From positions 9,084,842 through 9,148,841 of the forward strand of contig CM041197.1 in NCBI GenBank assembly GCA_023078555.1: DNA of 64,000 nt. The letters run 5' to 3'. The position numbers were made by a program, and so were the translations under genes. A model generated the notes under the pieces. The model was not told the DNA's origin. It searched no databases and saw only the letters and a program-made list of their open reading frames with translations. Within the stretch, counting starts at the first letter, position 1, and each line of letters begins with the position of its first letter. Shown piece after piece: positions 12,716 to 24,553 of the stretch. The stretch comes from Ulva prolifera. Its lineage: Eukaryota; Chlorophyta; Ulvophyceae; Ulvales; Ulvaceae.

Positions 12716-14863
12716 ATGGTGGGTTGGCGATCACTCCTGGGCGTCAGGAAGGGATTCAAGGGCGTGGTGATTTGCCTTGTCGTGGGTTCGCTCGCTGTGT
12801 TGGCCGGGCTCTTCAGCTTGACGGCGTCCAAGATCAGTCAGCACCGGTGGTTTTGTAAGAACTTGAGGGATATCCAGTCGCGAAGCCAAGGAACCCAGGG
12901 AACGTTGCCCAGTAGAATTTTTAGTGCGGAGTCGAATGAAATACTGCGGGGCGGGCAAGACCGACAGCCGAACCTCCTGGAGCGTGATGGGATTGCCGGA
13001 ACCGTCACTCGCTCTGAAAATCCTTCGCTGTTGTCCCGGGCTGATGTGAATGTTCCCCAGACGATATGGCGCACGGCTCGGTCTCGCCAGGGCACGCCGG
13101 CGTTCGCGACCGACCTGTTCAACTCATGGACGAAGTTTAACCCCGGATGGGACCAATACTTCATGGATGATGACGATATTGAGGCGTTTGTTGCGGCTCA
13201 CTACAACGATACCGTGCTGCAAGCCTTTAAGGACTTGCCTCTGGGAGTCATGAAAGCAGATCTTTTTAGGTACGCCAGCCTCAGGAACGCAACCAAGATG
13301 ATCATGATCGAATCATTCCACACGTGTGAAGTTTCCCTACCTGCGAGCTTTTGCAAGTTGCCCTCAAGTTGTCTGCCAAGAGCTGTGTGACATCCTGCGT
13401 CAGCGCTCTGACCCAACACATCATTAGGACAGGATGACATCACAGCAGACGCTGCGGCAGCTGGGTAGACATCAGCACTTGCTTTCAACTCTCAAGCACA
13501 CGCAGCAAATACATTCCGGGATGCTCATTACTGGGTAGAATATCTCCTGAATGTCCTGACCCTCATGGTGATCGTAGCTCTGCACCTGCACCTCCTCTTT
13601 TTTTATTTAGCTGTCCCCACTGTGTCATCAGCCCATGGTCCGTCGACTGGCCATCCCCCGGGGCTGCCCAGGCCAACCCCCTTCTCGTTTGGTCTGACGT
13701 CCCATATGCTGTCTGTATGATACATATGATCCCCGTATATTTTTGTCCCTGGCCGCTCGATCATCAGCCCCGACGTGTCCCTGATGGGGCGCTCCAGGAC
13801 AATCGCGTCTTTCTGGTTGCAGGTACATGGTCATGTACCAGTACGGAGGCGTGTACGCTGACATGGACACCGAGTGCAAGCAGCCCATCGAGCACTGGGC
13901 ACCTCGTGGTTGCCAGTTCTCCGTCTCCATCGAGCACCACCTCTACTTCTGCCAGTGGGCATTTGCGTCCGTGCCGGGCCACGGTGTCCTCGGCCGCATC
14001 CTCGACCTCGTGCTGGAGCGCGTCATCCGGCGTGATTACCAGTGCGCCCCGCACGCCGCCGCTGCCGATGCGCCTGCTGCCGCAATCGTGTCACCATGAA
14101 TGCATGACCAGCTGGACGTAGTGGGTGCTTCACACACGCAGCCCAGGCACCCGTCCGTGCATGCTTTCGCAGTTCAACCCCCCCCCCCCCCCCCCCCGGC
14201 CTGTCGCGGCTCTGCTGCACAGCTTTTGCATGGCTAGAGGTGTACCTGCATGTGTACAGATCGGCCATTGATGACGGCCGGGAGTTTGTGATGTGGGTGA
14301 CGGGCCCCTGGGTGTTCACGGAGGGGATCCTGGACTATCTTGGCGTGGAGCGGTACGGGGGCCTGGACCAGCACCTCTCGAAGCTGCTGTATGAGCGGCG
14401 CAAGGAGTTCCGGGACCGGGGGGTGTGCCTGCTGACGCGGCTCGAGATGGAGGGCATGCTCCAGAACCACTTCGGGCACCGGCACCAGGACCTGCAGAGC
14501 GGCTCCTGGGGCAGCTGGGTGCACGCACAGACGGACCTGCTGAAAGAAGCTGAGAAGGAGAAGGAGGCGCAAGAGCAGGAAGAGGAGCAGCAGGAAGGCG
14601 CGGAAGAGAAAGAGGAGCAACCAGAGGAGGAGGAGGAACAGATAGAGGAGAATGTAGAAGAGCAAGACGCCCTGGAAGAGAAGGGTGAGCAGCAAGGGGA
14701 GGATGCAGAGGAGCAAGAAGCGGTGGAAGAGGAAGGTGTGCAGCAAGGGGAGGAGGAGGAGATGGAGGAGATGGAGGAGGAGGCGCAGCATGCCAAGGAT
14801 GAGGAGGAGCAGGAAGCGGAGCAGAAGCATGAGGCAGAGGAGGAGGCAGCGGAGGAGAAGTAA
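12716..14863 (+). CDS. GT32/OCH1-type glycosyltransferase with Glu-rich C-terminal tail
   Basis: Three exons, 12716-13269, 13823-14041 and 14260-14863, are joined by GT/AG introns of 553 and 218 bp (both phase 2) and give 458 residues. Residues about 16-37 are a single signal anchor (GVVICLVVGSLAVLAGLFSL). GT32 blocks follow: VPQTIWRTAR, SWTKFNPGWDQYFMDDDD, and MKADLFRYMVMYQYGGVYADMD with DxD at 198-200. The C-terminal block RDRGVCLLTRLEMEGM matches TKGVCLLTAEEMAQ of the neighbour. From about residue 354 to the end the protein is an almost unbroken Glu/Gln/Lys tail, absent from the paralogue and probably a disordered acidic or coiled segment. The second intron carries a 20-base poly-C tract. 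It is inferred to work in the Golgi lumen on glycans. The exon 3 acceptor (14258-14259) was chosen because it keeps phase and alignment. Confidence 0.8.
14178..14197 (+). repeat. Poly-C tract in intron 2 of the GT32 gene
   Basis: An uninterrupted run of 20 cytosines lies about 60 bases upstream of the exon 3 acceptor. It may be polymorphic and is prone to sequencing slippage. Confidence 0.8.
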
Positions 14864-16381
14864 ATGGGGGGTCAGCGGTGGCGGACGCAGCTGCGGGTCT
14901 GCGCAGCGGCAGCCCGCGGCGTAGCATCTTCTGTAGGGAGTATGCTCTGCAATTGGGCATCCCAGCAGAGCCAAGATGAGCAGGCCATGGCTGCACGGGG
15001 GCAGGGAGCAGTGCTGGCAGGCAGGGGCGGGGCGGTGAGCGGGGGCGGAGCAACAGGAGCTACGGGCAGCTGCTGCCATGCATCACCCAGAGAGAGGCTG
15101 CACCACTGCAGCGAGCTGTGCGGCGAGCCACTGTCTTGTCTTGGCGCTGGGCCGCCGGTCCGGCCTGAAGTTGCTTGCAAGGAGGCCGTCTGTAGGGCAG
15201 CCATGCGTTGCAACACGCCGGTTCCTTCAAGTGAACCACCTGGCTCGGTCCAGTACCCAGACCGTCTGCGTCTGTGGGACATGATAGCGGCTACACTGGC
15301 TCCGTCTGCACATGTCCTACAATGCCCGCAATCCGCCGGTGTTGCTGCCTGTGTGGCTGCCGGTGTGGCTGCCGGTGTGGCCGCCTGTGTGGCTGCCCGC
15401 AATCCGCCTGTGTGGCTGCTGGTCCGGCGCTGATGGAGTGTATCGGACGTTGTCAGACGGAGACGCTGTGGCCCACACAGTGCTTGTCCTGGAAAGTAGA
15501 ACGTTCACAAGAATAAGATTATACAGAGTCTTCAGATGCTTGCTTTTTAGACAGAAGTATGCCGTAGATGCGGGACGCTGCCACGCTGGTGGCTCCGGGC
15601 TGTTAGTGGGCAGCTGCTTCGCCTGTACTCACATCCGCCCTGAACGGCTCATCAGACCCTGCATGATGGAGGTCAGCCATGCATTAGGCAAAATCGCCCC
15701 TCCCATCCCTGCACACATGAAAGAATTGTGTACACATGACGGCTTCTCGGCCACGATCAGCCTTGTGTACTCTGAGCCCATGCCCGACCGGGTGTCAGCC
15801 GGTGTGCTTCACAGAGGCCATGCATGCGTGATCAGACAGCAGGCTTGTTTGATATGACTGGCTCCGATGCCATCAAGTAGCAACCGATGGGTCGTCCGAT
15901 TGTGATCGCACGCATGCATGCAGCACCAAACGGTGCAATGCTGTGATCCGGGGATCAGCTTTGCAGTCCCACATTCGTGGGTCCAATCGCATGTTCGGAT
16001 CTTGTTCGCAGCATTCAGATCTCCGTTGTCTCGCTGATGCTGGGGAATTTTGCAATGGTGCACGCACAAAGGCAGTCCAGGCGTGCCTACACCAGCATCA
16101 GTGTCCAACACCAACGCGTCTCCCCCATAGGCAACAAGGGAATAACCCGACACGGCTTTGGGACTTCCTCACATTCTTCCCTGTAGCTCAGCGCTATAAC
16201 ACATGCTGCAAACCTCCCTTTTCAAGCATGAGAGGAACGATGTCGATGAGATGCCATCCGCTGGTCCTGCACATACACCTCATTGTTTGGAGTCCTGCAG
16301 TGCTGCGCTGTAGTGGGCCAGCCAACATGCAAAGATCGCTCGAGTTCAGAGCGCAATGGGTATATGACTCACAGGCGGTCA
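14864..16381. other. No supported gene
   Basis: This holds the downstream flank of the GT32 gene and unclassified sequence up to the first LINE fragment. Open frames here lack recognisable domains. It contains a 12-bp tandem repeat at 15338-15397. Confidence 0.5.
15338..15397. repeat. 12-bp tandem repeat
   Basis: Five tandem units of about GGTGTGGCTGCC are followed, after CGCAATCCGCC, by one more partial unit. One frame reads repeated VWLP, but no flanking coding sequence supports a gene. Confidence 0.7.
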
Positions 16382-17223
<842 letters not shown>

Positions 17224-17404
17224 AGGCCAGCTTCGAAGTTCGACTCAGTAGTTCTAATCGTTATCTCGTGCAGCTTGCTTCCTGGATCCCATTCGCATCA
17301 TCCCGGGCCCCGTTCCATGAATGACTGGTGTGGTGCTTGGGTGAACAACAGTGCAAACCTGCTTGGTGGTATCCCACCTACTCATTGTCTGAGTCTTTTG
17401 CCGT

Positions 17405-17502
17405 GATGAGATTTTGTTGTTGCTAAGGTGGCAGCCGGTCGCTCTTTGGCTTCATGTATTTGTTTGCTTTGCCATATAATGGCCCGGTATGTGTAACATG
17501 AT
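17405..17502 (+). mobile_element. LINE 3' UTR fragment, plus strand
   Basis: A 5'-truncated LINE tail contains GGCAGCCGGTCGC and TTTGTTTGCTTTGCCAT and ends GTATGTGTAACATGAT. It is opposite in orientation to the LINE end at 16382 and similarly diverged. Confidence 0.65.
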
Positions 17503-19479
17503 AACCTACTCATCGTGGTGCACGCACCACAGGCCACGAGGTGCCTGTTCGTCACTGCCAAGCTTGCGTGCCGGCCGTGACGAGGTGCAAGACATACCCA
17601 GCGCGCGCGTGACACCCCAAGAGAGCTCCGGCGTGATACTCGGAGAGAACGCCCACGCTGTCACACCGCCAAAGACACAGAAGCGACACGGCACTTCCAC
17701 GGCTGCCGCGCAGGTGCAACACCAGAAACGCAGACCCCCAGCGCCACGTTGCATGACACCAGCCAGGCCCCGGCGCAGCACAGTGCGCGCCCGGCAGCGC
17801 CTACACCCAGGCGTGGGGCCCAGGGTCGGCCTCCAGCGGCTGCCAGATCCCACGTCCTCTCGCTGGCGCCTCGGCCGTCGCAGCGGCTGGCGGGCCACCG
17901 CCGCGGACACGGAGGCTCGCACGTGTGCCATGTGAGAGATTGCGCTCCGTCGTTGGTCTGCAGCTGGAGCCCCGCTGCTGCAGAGCGTGGGAGCGCGCTT
18001 ACATGCACACACGACACTGGCGAGGGTGCAAGCAGGCGTCCGCACGCATGGCAGTTCCCGGGACACGCCGGCGGAACCCACCAGCCGTGGCTCCCCGGGG
18101 TGTGTTGGCGTGAAGCGTGCTGGGCATTGTGCGATCAAACCGTGCAGATGCACATCATGCCTTCTGTTCCGCCAGAACTGCATGCGTCCACCATTGTCGT
18201 GGCCTAGCTATGTAACTGAGCCATGCTCGTCGACTGTGCGCTCAGCCGTGCCATCAGCTCTGATGCACGCTTGTCTCTGCACTGCTTGGTGTAGTTGCCG
18301 TGCTCATAAGCCTTCTCATCCTTGAGGAAGCTCGGCCGATTGGGGCTGAGAACGAAATTAAAATACTATCAATTACATCGGGATGAACGGCCTCTATGTT
18401 GTGACGTGCCGAGCTGACAGTGAAGAATATGCAGTGCTCTGAGTTGTGGAAATGTAGGGGGAAGCAAAGGCGTCGGTGCGGAGCAGTGTTGAAAGGGAGT
18501 ATAAGATGGTGCATTCAAACTCATAAAGATATCAAGATACAAGATACAAGATTCGAGTTCAAGTCAATGTCACAATGCATGCGCCTGCGGGCAGCAGCGT
18601 GGTGACAGGTGCACCCATGCACAGGCGATCCGCGGATCCAGTGTAGGGGTAAGCCGCCAGCCAGGATTGACTCGATGTAGTCAGGGAGATCCTGCGAAGG
18701 TTTTCCCGGCGTAACCTTGAGTGTTCAGTGTGCATATAAGGATGTGCACCCTGAGATCTGTAACCATTCTCTTCACTGTTTCCCGGTACTAGCACTTCCC
18801 TTCAACATCTCTCGGTTCTACCTCTGTGCGCAGCCGGTACGAGATGTTGGCTGTCCTGACCTGACCTGAACAAGGACTGCGCGTCCTGACCTGCACAAAT
18901 GATAGCTTTTCTGACACATGCCTAGCTGCCTTGGAACCATCCTGGTTCAGGGCCTTTGTAAGATCATGACACCATGATGTGTTCAGTAGACACGCAGCGT
19001 GCTCTCTGATCAGTGGAATGCGTGGAGTGAAGCACATTGCGAGAAATCAACGGCACAGATCCAGCATGGGCCGGATGATCCGGGATATCGAAATAGGAAG
19101 TGCGTAGGCTGCATTGTGAGCAGATGTGTTTTGAGGCAATGGTACTCTGGGCATGCCCTCACCTACTGTGTGCTCTGAGAACTCAGGGGAGCAGAGCGCG
19201 CAAAAGAGGCCCAGCAACTACAGATCAGTAGCGAACTTGTGACATAAGCGAGGCCATGCTCAATCTACAGCGAGAACTGAAACGGATGAACAGTGATATA
19301 CAACCGGGACCCGGTGACACAGCACCTGGAAGAGATTGAGATCGTGAGCCATTGCTGCGTCTATGTCATGCACAGTGTTACATGACACGTGTCATGGTCA
19401 AGCAAGCTAGGCAAAGTGGTGGCTAGCGGGGGTCAAGTGTCATCCCTTACGGTGACCTGGAGTAAGCCATGTCATCGGG
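17503..19479. other. No supported gene
   Basis: About 2 kb without a recognisable gene. Minus-strand and plus-strand frames around 17.5-18.2 kb have no domain. The plus-strand copy of a dispersed repeat lies at 17971-18032. Confidence 0.5.
17971..18032 (+). repeat. Dispersed repeat, plus-strand copy
   Basis: It matches the minus strand of 9041-9104 over about 62 bases, sharing CATGCACACACGACACTGG and flanking GTGGGAGCGCG. Confidence 0.5.
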
Positions 19480-19597
19480 TGTCACGCCCGTGGGCTGTGC
19501 GATGCGGGCCACAGCCAGCGCGGACATTAGCTTTATATGTCCGCGTGTGCCTTTAAGGACCGTTGCTTATTCTTGCTCTTTTTCGCTGTGTGTTACA
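19480..19597 (+). mobile_element. Candidate gypsy LTR with tRNA primer site
   Basis: The segment begins TGTCACGCCC, a typical start of Ty3/gypsy LTRs, and ends TGTTACA. It contains a TATA-like TTTATATG. Two bases after its end lies TGGTATCGGTGAC, which fits a primer-binding site complementary to an initiator tRNA-Met 3' end and matches the TRIM primer site (TGGTATCGGTGAG at 34245). It is probably the 5' LTR of a gypsy element such as G1. No second LTR was found to confirm the borders. Confidence 0.4.
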
Positions 19598-19674
19598 TTT
19601 GGTATCGGTGACTGTTTCTGACCTATTCTGTCCTATATACTATTTTAGTGTAACTTAATGGACGGACTTGGGTT

Positions 19675-20107
19675 CTATTAAGTTACAAATACCTGGCCAT
19701 TGTATGGCAAAGCATGTCGAGAGAAATAGGTTTAGTCTAGGCCAGTGTGAACATGCATGTAGTGGACGCACTTGTGTGATCATGAGGGTCGTGACAGAAG
19801 GGCGTACTCTGCATATATATAGTCTAGATGTGGGCAGTGAGCTCTATCGAGTCTCACTGACCTTCCCTCTGTCACGACAGGTATGTCTGCGTCTCTGCAT
19901 CGTTCATGTCATGCTCCTGTCTCTGTAAATCGAGTCTCACTGACCTTCCCTCTGTCACGACAAAGCAAACAAACAACCTCAAGCCAACCCAGCGACCGGC
20001 TGCCACACCAGCAACCACAAGAAAGCAACACAGCAAAAAAAAAAACCCCCCAGACAACAACCAACCACAAATGCATCAAACGCCCCACGGCCACAGCACT
20101 CAACCCA
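19675..20107 (-). mobile_element. LINE 3' UTR (minus), split by a copia B solo LTR
   Basis: The LINE tail (19675-19714 and 19964-20107) runs from its terminal GTAACTT back to just after the ORF stop. It is interrupted by a copia B solo LTR. Its right junction with gypsy RT sequence (CAACCCAAGTCCGTAGCC) is identical to the junction at 35665, so the two loci share one ancestral insertion. Confidence 0.7.
19715..19963 (+). repeat. Copia family B solo LTR with TSD
   Basis: 249 bp from TGTCGAGAG to TCACGACA, flanked by the 5-bp TSD AAGCA (19710-19714 and 19964-19968). It matches the 5' LTR of the family B element at 35749, including the doubled U5-terminal repeat. It arose by LTR-LTR recombination after insertion into the LINE tail. 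Confidence 0.85.
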
Positions 20108-20569
20108 AGTCCGTAGCCGACGTTAGGCAGTTCTTGGGGTTGGCCAATTACTTCCGCAAGTACATCAGAGGTTATGCGGTCATGGCTTCGCCTCTAACGG
20201 ATTTGTTGAAGGGCTTGACAACACAAGAACGTGCGGGTAAGCGCAGCCGCTTCCGACGTGTCAGTCCGTCCGACATGCAAGCTATGCATGCTGCCTTTGC
20301 TTCTCGTTGGACAAACTTGTGCATGGTGGCGTTTGGTCGCATCAAGCAGGCGTTGATTTCGGCGCCCGTTTTGGTCCTTCCTGATCCTTCTAAGCACTTC
20401 ACTCTGGTGAGTGACGCCTGTTCCAAACCTCCAGCCGTGGGAGCCGTCCTCATGCAGGAGGGACATCCTATTGCCTATTACTCTCGCAAACTGTCCGGCC
20501 CTGAATTGAATTATTCGGTGTCTGACATAGAGATGTTGGCTGTTATATGCGCGCTGAAGGAATGTTGCT

Positions 20570-20875
20570 TGTTGAGAGAAGTGTGTTTAGCCTAGTGCTG
20601 AGCGCCCGCTGAGTAGACATGCTGACTCGCGCTGACTCGCGCTGACTCGTGCTGAGTCAATGTAGCGGCTAATGCATATCATGCAGCAACAGTGTGCTAG
20701 TGGTCATGACTGTGGGATATTGATCTGCATATAGTGTAGCTGTAGTTAGTGAGCATCACAGAGTGCTTGCTAACGACCCACATGTCGTGACAGGTGTGAT
20801 CAAACTCATTGCATAAATATGTCGCCCTCTCTCATGTAAGACAGAGTGCTTGCTAACGACCCACATGTCGTGACA
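20570..20875 (+). repeat. Copia A1 5' LTR
   Basis: TGTTGAGAG to GTCGTGACA. U3 carries tandem GCTGACTCGC decamers and a TGAGTCA motif, then a TATA-like ATAAATA. The terminal GCTTGCTAACGACCCACATG block is present twice. Confidence 0.9.
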
Positions 20876-20919
20876 GGTTATGGGCTTTTGACGAATCCAC
20901 TGCGTTTCAAAGATCTGAA

Positions 20920-22991
20920 ATGAATCTTAAAGATGTCAAGCTTGGCATTGAGCTCACTCAAGCCAATGCCGTCCAATGGTTTCAGCGGATGGAAATCCTG
21001 CTTAGAAGCTGCATGACACGTCATCATCATCCCGGTCCGGAGCTTATCAGATAAGCTCAGATCAGAGATATCAATGTGAGTATTGCCACAGACCAGGCCA
21101 TCAGATTCTCCAGTGCTTCAAACTGAAGAATGATCAGCTTTCCTATGAGAATGATCCCAATGCTGGCCGAGGCGCAGGCCGTGGTAGAGGCCGTGGCAGA
21201 GGCCGTGGCCGAGGCCGTGGCCGTGGATATCGTGGCAGTGGCAGAGGTTCTGGTGCCAATGCTAATCAAGCATCTGGCCCTCCAAGCACCAGCGCATTTG
21301 TTTGCATTGCAAATGCTGCGTCCTCACAAGAGTCCAGATGGCTCTTTGATTCAGCAGCTACCGATCACATGGTGAATCGAGCTGAGTATCTGCATGACAT
21401 TACTGCCATGCAATCAACATGTACTGTAGCCAACAACCAGACTGAGGAAGTTTCAGCCGTTGGCACAGTCAAGCTGACCAATCATTGCGGTGAAGAGGTC
21501 GAGCTGAAGAATGTGCTGCTTGTTCCGAAGCTGCAAGACAATCTGATATCTCTCAGCCGTGCTGATGAAGCAGGGCTCTCGTACACAGGCGAGAAAGAAA
21601 AGATTATTCTTTGCAATGGCTCCAAGCAGCTCTTGAGAGGCGACAAAGTCAATCGTCTCTACTGTGTACAGTGTGAGCCGATCATCTCAGATCAGGTGAT
21701 ACAGGCTGCTGCTGCATCCCATGTGAATGATGCCATCATATGGCATCGCAGATTCGGCCATGCAGGCCACAGCACCTTGGCAAAGATGTCCCGAGGAGAG
21801 ACTGTGCAAGGCCTGCCCCCAGCTCGTGTGTTTGATGAACAGCTCAAGTCAACAGCTGTGTGCACCCCATGTGCAATAGGGAGGATGAAGAGAGAATCAT
21901 TTCCCGCAACACACCGCAGAGCATCTGCCAAGCTGGAGCGTCTGCACACTGATATCGCAGGACCATTTGAAACATCCGCAGGTGGTGCCAATTACTACCT
22001 GATGGTCGTTGATGACTTCAGTGGCTATAAAGTCATCGTCCCGATTGCCAGAAAATCTGATGCAGCAGATGCACTGATGAATCTCATTCCGAAACTTGAG
22101 AAGAAGTACAATGCCACTGTTCGTGCCGTGCGCTTTGATCGCGACACAGTGTTTCTGTCCAACAAAGTGCAGTCCTTCCTCAATGACAGGCACATTGAGT
22201 CACAAGAAACATCAGGCTACAGCCCAGCTGAGAATGGGCATGCAGAGCGAGGCATCGGCTCTTGCTCGGCTTTGCGTGACTCTCTGATGGCAGATGCAGG
22301 CTTAAAGAAGAAGTATTGGGCAGAGGCAGCAATGCATGCCGTGTATCTGTCCAACATCATGTCCAGCGAAGGTGAGCCATCATCATGGCAGCTCCTGAAA
22401 GGCACCAAGCCTGACATTAGCAATTTGCACATCTGGGGCTGCACGTGCTTCGTGCGAGTCCCATCTGAGAAGCGCAAGAAAGGTCAACTCCCAGCCAAAG
22501 CAGTCGTGGGTAAGCATCTTGGCTATGCTCAGCCAAATTTCAAAGCATTCAGAATCCTGCTTCCTGATGGCAAGGTCCAGATCTCCAGAGATGTGAGGTT
22601 TGATGAGTCGGCAGCACCAGCAAGCGATGATCGCTTCGACATGTTGTCAGATTTGATGGACGCAGCAGCGCCGCCACAAGCGCCACCGCAAGCGCCACCA
22701 CAAGCAGCATCGCAATCACAGCCTCAGATTCAGCAGCAATTGCAGCAGCAAATTTCTCTGCCATTGCCGCCGGCGCATGTGCAGCCACTCATGTCGACAA
22801 ATCCGCTCTATGATGAACAAGAGCAAGCGCCTGAGGATGCAGCTCCAGAAGAGGAACCTTCTGATGAGTCCGCCGTGCAACCCGTCATGCCACGGCGCAA
22901 TCCTCCGCGCAAACGACAGCCACCTCAGGATCCTTATCGGCAATTCATGCACGGTCTCCCACGCAACGCCCATGTGAATTTTCGGCTGTAG
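20920..22991 (+). pseudogene. A1 ORF1 remnant: gag (deleted), protease, integrase
   Basis: The ATG at 20920 leads to a premature stop because of the deletion at 21010. Beyond it the correct frame resumes without a start at 21012: CCHC knuckle (CEYCHRPGHQILQC), GR-rich box, protease FDSAATDHM, integrase finger, and catalytic HTDIAGPF, FDRDTVF and ENGHAERG. It ends at the conserved UAG (22989-22991). Confidence 0.8.
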
Positions 22992-23008
22992 GGCTTGCTC
23001 CTGAGCCC
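22976..23008 (+). promoter_or_regulatory. Putative -1 frameshift site, copia A1
   Basis: G AAU UUU (22976-22982), 8-nt spacer, then hairpin GGGCUUG-CUCC-UGAGCCC (22991-23008) starting at the G of the ORF1 UAG. The RT frame is -1 relative to ORF1. Confidence 0.6.
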
Positions 23009-24541
23009 TTGACCATTGAAGCAGCACTTGCTGGACCTGAAGCGCCGTTTTGGCAAGTTGCAGCTGATGAGGAGTACAATTCTCTCGTGTCAATGAATGC
23101 GTGGGAACTCATGGCAGTGCCACGTGATAAAAAGGCCATTCCATCCAAATGGGTGTTCAAGAGGAAGTTGAACGCAGATGGTTCAATTGAGCGCTACAAA
23201 GCGCGCCTTGTGATCAAAGGCTTCTTTCAAAGACCTGGAGTAGACTACAATGCAGTCTTTTCTCCAGTTGTGCGTGCAAGCACAATCCGCCTGTTCTTCT
23301 CTATCGTGGCAAGCTTTGATCTTGAGTGCCATGCCATTGATATAAAAAATGCCTTCATCCAAGGCGATCTAGAAGAGCAGATATTCATGCAACAGCCCGC
23401 GGGATATGATGACAACACAGGCCGTGCTTGTCTCTTGAACAAGAGTCTGTATGGCCTCAAGCAGGCTCCACGTGTGTGGAACAAGCTGCTCTCAGCCCAC
23501 ATTGTCTTCCTGGGATTTGTCCAGAACAAGAGCGATGGTGCATTATTCATGTTGTTCTCTGAGCAACTCGGCTTTGTCCTCCTCCTTTGTTATGTGGACG
23601 ACATTCAGATTGCTGCCAAGAAATTGAGCAGCGTTCAGAAGATCAAGCAAGCAATCTTGCTCAAATTCCCTGGGAAAGATCTGGGTGAGTCAAAGTTCTT
23701 CCTGCAAATGTCAATTCAACGAAATCGCCAACAGAAGCTCGTCTACTTAAAGCAGCAACGCCACATTGAAAAGCTGATTGATGAGCACAATCTTCAAGAT
23801 GCATGGCCAGTGTCAATCCCAATGATCGTCAATGTATATAAAGACCCATCAGGTCAAACAATCACAGATCCAACCGCCATTTCGCAGTACAAGTCTATTG
23901 TGGGAGCTCTTCTCCACATTGCCAACCACACCAGGCCAGATGTTGCGTTCGCTGTCTCCTACCTGGCCAGATTTACTGCTCAGCCAACATGCAGCAACTT
24001 TGCTAGGCTGAAAGATGTGCTGCTATACCTGCATGGCACTGCTTCCTACAGCTTGAGACTAGGAGGCCCTGAATGTGCATTGCATGGTTTCTGTGATTCT
24101 GATTGGGCTGGTTGTGTGTATACAAGGAAATCAACGACAGGCTTCATTGTGAAGTGCGGCATAGGTAGCATTGTCTGGAAGTGTTCCAAGCAGGCCACCG
24201 TGAGTCGCTCATCATCAGAAGCAGAATACATAGCAGCTGGAGAGATTGCAAAAGAAGTACAGTATCTGTACGACATGGCTCCTCAAGTGGGCCTTCCTCC
24301 TGCTTGTATACCAATAGGGATTGACAACAGGGCAGCGAAGAGTTTAATTGAAGATCCACTTTCAGCTGCCCGGACTAAGCACATAGAAATTGTTTTTCAT
24401 CATGTGAGAGAGAAGGTGAAGCGACAGCAGATGAGATTCATACCAGTTCCAACAGCTGACAATCCAGCTGATGTTTTAACGAAGCCACTGTCGCAACAGA
24501 TGTTTGAGAAGCATCGACAGACGCTTGGCGTTGTGCCCTAG
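22982..24541 (+). CDS. A1 ORF2: reverse transcriptase and RNase H
   Basis: Open in the -1 frame from the presumed slip site to 24541. RT blocks include KWVFKRKLNADGSIERYKAR, AIDIKNAF (first catalytic Asp) and CYVDDIQ. RNase H blocks are GFCDSDWAG, SSSEAEYIA, IGIDNRAA and the C-terminal ADVLTKPL. It has no plausible ATG of its own near the start (it begins TTG ACC), consistent with expression as a fusion. Confidence 0.75.
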   Translation, partial: SAVGLAPEPLTIEAALAGPEAPFWQVAADEEYNSLVSMNAWELMAVPRDKKAIPSKWVFKRKLNADGSIERYKARLVIKGFFQRPGVDYNAVFSPVVRASTIRLFFSIVASFDLECHAIDIKNAFIQGDLEEQIFMQQPAGYDDNTGRACLLNKSLYGLKQAPRVWNKLLSAHIVFLGFVQNKSDGALFMLFSEQLGFVLLLCYVDDIQIAAKKLSSVQKIKQAILLKFPGKDLGESKFFLQMSIQRNRQQKLVYLKQQRHIEKLIDEHNLQDAWPVSIPMIVNVYKDPSGQTITDPTAISQYKSIVGALLHIANHTRPDVAFAVSYLARFTAQPTCSNFARLKDVLLYLHGTASYSLRLGGPECALHGFCDSDWAGCVYTRKSTTGFIVKCGIGSIVWKCSKQATVSRSSSEAEYIAAGEIAKEVQYLYDMAPQVGLPPACIPIGIDNRAAKSLIEDPLSAARTKHIEIVFHHVREKVKRQQMRFIPVPTADNPADVLTKPLSQQMFEKHRQTLGVVP

Positions 24542-24553
24542 ACTATGGGGGCG

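Noticed and set aside
14240..14863. Separate small Glu-rich gene starting at 14240
   Set aside because: Splicing at 14259/14260 keeps phase with the GT32 exons and aligns RGVCLLT with the paralogue, so this is the last exon.
14234..15079. Leu-rich minus-strand ORF
   Set aside because: It is the antisense of the GAG/GAA-rich exon of the GT32 gene.
20597..20640. CRISPR-like or satellite array in the LTR decamers
   Set aside because: Units are contiguous with no spacers, only two to four copies, and always inside copia U3.
22989..22991. Stop-codon readthrough at the conserved UAG
   Set aside because: RT is in the -1 frame relative to ORF1, so readthrough would not reach it; a frame change is needed.
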